The notes below the pieces were generated by a model. The model made no database searches. It saw only the letters and a program-made list of their open reading frames with translations, and was not told the DNA's origin. 64,000 nucleotides of DNA from Buttiauxella selenatireducens (lineage in GTDB: Bacteria > Pseudomonadota > Gammaproteobacteria > Enterobacterales > Enterobacteriaceae): assembly GCF_031432975.1 (NCBI RefSeq), contig NZ_CP133838.1:3100001-3164000 (forward strand). Reading direction: 5' to 3'. The translations under genes and the position numbers were made by a program. Numbering within the stretch: position 1 is the stretch's first letter; every line of letters starts with the position of its first letter. This document shows, piece after piece, positions 60,204 to 64,000 of this stretch.

Positions 60204-61532
60204 TTAGAGTTGAAACGGATAAACAGAACCTAAGTCTAGTATACGCGTCAGCTCATCGAGTGCTTCGCGCCCTTCTCGCAGTAATTGCGGGTCGGCTAAA
60301 TCGGCCTGCGTTAATTGATCACGATACCACTTGTCCACCCAATTATTGAGCGTTACAAACAGGTTATCGTTCATCATTACCGCTGGGTTCAATGCCTGAA
60401 GCTCCGTTTCGTTAAGCACCACGCGCAGGCGCAGACACGCAGGCCCACCGCCATTTGCCATACTTTCACGCAGATCAAACACTTTCAGCTCACTGATTGG
60501 GTTATCTGCCGCCAGCACCTCATTGAGATAACGCCATACGCCGACATGCTGGCGTGACTCCTCCGGTAGCACCAAAGTCATGCTACCATCTTCACGGCTA
60601 AGCAACTGGCTGTTAAACAGATAAGTGCTTACCGCATCGGCAACGGAAACTTTATTTGCCGGAACTTCAATGGCCGTAAAGCCCGGGACGCGTTCGCGTA
60701 ACTGCTGATACAGCGCCTGTTGATGCAAAAAAGCCTGCTCGTGGCAGAACAGCACCTGACGATTAGACACAGCAATCACATCATTGTGGAAAACGCCCTG
60801 GTCAATCACCGCAGGGTTTTGTTGGGCATAAACCAATAAATCGGGTTTAACCTGGTTAAGCCTTGCCACCGCCTGGCTTGCTTCGAGTGTCTGGCGCGCC
60901 GGATACCGAGCCGGAACCTGCCCGGCTTTGGCATCTTCTCTTCCATAAACAAACAGTTGGGTTGAGGGTTCACCATACGCCCCACCGAGACGGTTATGGT
61001 TTGCCGCCCCTTCGTCACCAAACATTGCCACTTGCGGCAATGCCGCATGAACAGAAAAATGCTGCTCGTTACGGAAGATAGCTCGCAACACATTTTCGGT
61101 CGTCGGTGCTTCGCTGGCACGGTGGAATTTATTGTTTAGATTCGCCACCGTGAAATGCACTTTGCCATCGATGCTGTCAGCCGACGGGCAGACTGTCGCT
61201 GCGTTCGCAACCCACATAGAAGAAGCGGAGCTCACCGCCGACAGCAATTGCGGCGCTTGTTTTGCTACCCGCTCAACAATTTGTGCGTCGGTGCCGCTAA
61301 AACCCAGTTGGCGCAGCAGCGGAATATTGGGTCTTTCTTGCGGCGCAATAACGCCTTGTGCAAAACCCGCATCCGCCAAGGCTTTCATCTTCAGCAAGCC
61401 TTGTTTAGCGGCAAGCTTAGGATTGGAGACGCGGAATTGATGTTTAGTGGAGGCTTCGTTGCCAAAAGACAGCCCCGCGTAATGGTGGGTTAACCCCACC
61501 AGCCCATCGAAATTGACTTCACGCGTTTTCAT
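60204..61532 (-). CDS. astB: succinylarginine dihydrolase
   Basis: A 442-residue enzyme of the guanidino-group modifying superfamily; it hydrolyses N2-succinylarginine to succinylornithine, CO2 and ammonia. Motifs include [20 protein letters not shown] at the start, [40 protein letters not shown] and the C-terminal [15 protein letters not shown] with the catalytic Cys. It starts 2 bases after the astD stop. Confidence 0.97.
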   Translation of the reverse strand: MKTREVNFDGLVGLTHHYAGLSFGNEASTKHQFRVSNPKLAAKQGLLKMKALADAGFAQGVIAPQERPNIPLLRQLGFSGTDAQIVERVAKQAPQLLSAVSSASSMWVANAATVCPSADSIDGKVHFTVANLNNKFHRASEAPTTENVLRAIFRNEQHFSVHAALPQVAMFGDEGAANHNRLGGAYGEPSTQLFVYGREDAKAGQVPARYPARQTLEASQAVARLNQVKPDLLVYAQQNPAVIDQGVFHNDVIAVSNRQVLFCHEQAFLHQQALYQQLRERVPGFTAIEVPANKVSVADAVSTYLFNSQLLSREDGSMTLVLPEESRQHVGVWRYLNEVLAADNPISELKVFDLRESMANGGGPACLRLRVVLNETELQALNPAVMMNDNLFVTLNNWVDKWYRDQLTQADLADPQLLREGREALDELTRILDLGSVYPFQL

Positions 61533-61534
61533 GT

Positions 61535-64000
<2,466 letters not shown>

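Overview
The window is a chromosomal segment of a member of the Enterobacteriaceae. It follows the E. coli K-12 order (ydiJ-ydiK-rprA ... ppsA-ppsR-aroH-hemP ... selO-ydiV ... nlpC-btuDEC-ihfA-pheTS-rplT-rpmI-infC-thrS ... ydiY-pfkB-ydiZ-yniA-yniB-hxpB ... ydjM-tcyP ... cedA-katE ... osmE-nadE ... spy-astEBDA). Protein similarity to E. coli is high, but several accessory blocks differ. Three full-length ERIC repeats plus shortened derivatives are typical of enterobacteria. Intermediate GC and the accessory content suggest a genus near Kluyvera, Buttiauxella, Klebsiella or Enterobacter. I cannot fix the genus from this sequence alone.

Layout. 1-4.7 kb: the FAD/Fe-S oxidase gene ydiJ (cut by the window edge), the YdiK membrane protein and the sRNA RprA. 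4.7-10.1 kb: an accessory stretch replacing the E. coli ydiL-to-fadK segment. It holds an AT-rich pair (orphan HExxH metallopeptidase-like effector plus lipoprotein immunity candidate) and a divergent GH3 glycosidase/GPH symporter pair. 10.1-15.0 kb: ppsA, its regulator ppsR, and aroH with a TrpR operator. 15.1-21.2 kb: a Fur-controlled heme uptake locus, hemP-hmuRSTUV. 21.2-27.7 kb: selO, ydiV, a LacI-type regulator, nlpC and btuD-btuE-btuC. 27.8-35.1 kb: the translation block ihfA-pheT-pheS-pheM-rplT-rpmI-infC-thrS with its classical controls (pheM attenuator, AUU start of infC, thrS operator). 35.4-49.9 kb: mostly conserved housekeeping and stress genes, with an isolated kduD, a Sel1-repeat protein and a YddG-type exporter.

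50.0-58.4 kb is a complete histidine utilisation locus of the five-enzyme type: HutH, HutU, HutI, HutF and N-formylglutamate deformylase HutG, with HutC and a HutD/Ves protein. Two copies of one operator-like palindrome lie in front of hutHU and hutIG. It abuts spy and the arginine succinyltransferase operon (astE, astB, astD, partial astA), so histidine and arginine catabolism to glutamate are neighbours.

Two E. coli orphans sit here in apparent functional context: hemP (E. coli ydiE) heads a complete heme operon, and ves (hutD) lies inside a hut cluster. No CRISPR array, tRNA, rRNA, transposase or prophage was seen. I did not find a convincingly undescribed multi-gene system. The most unusual item is the effector/immunity-like pair at 4985-5886.
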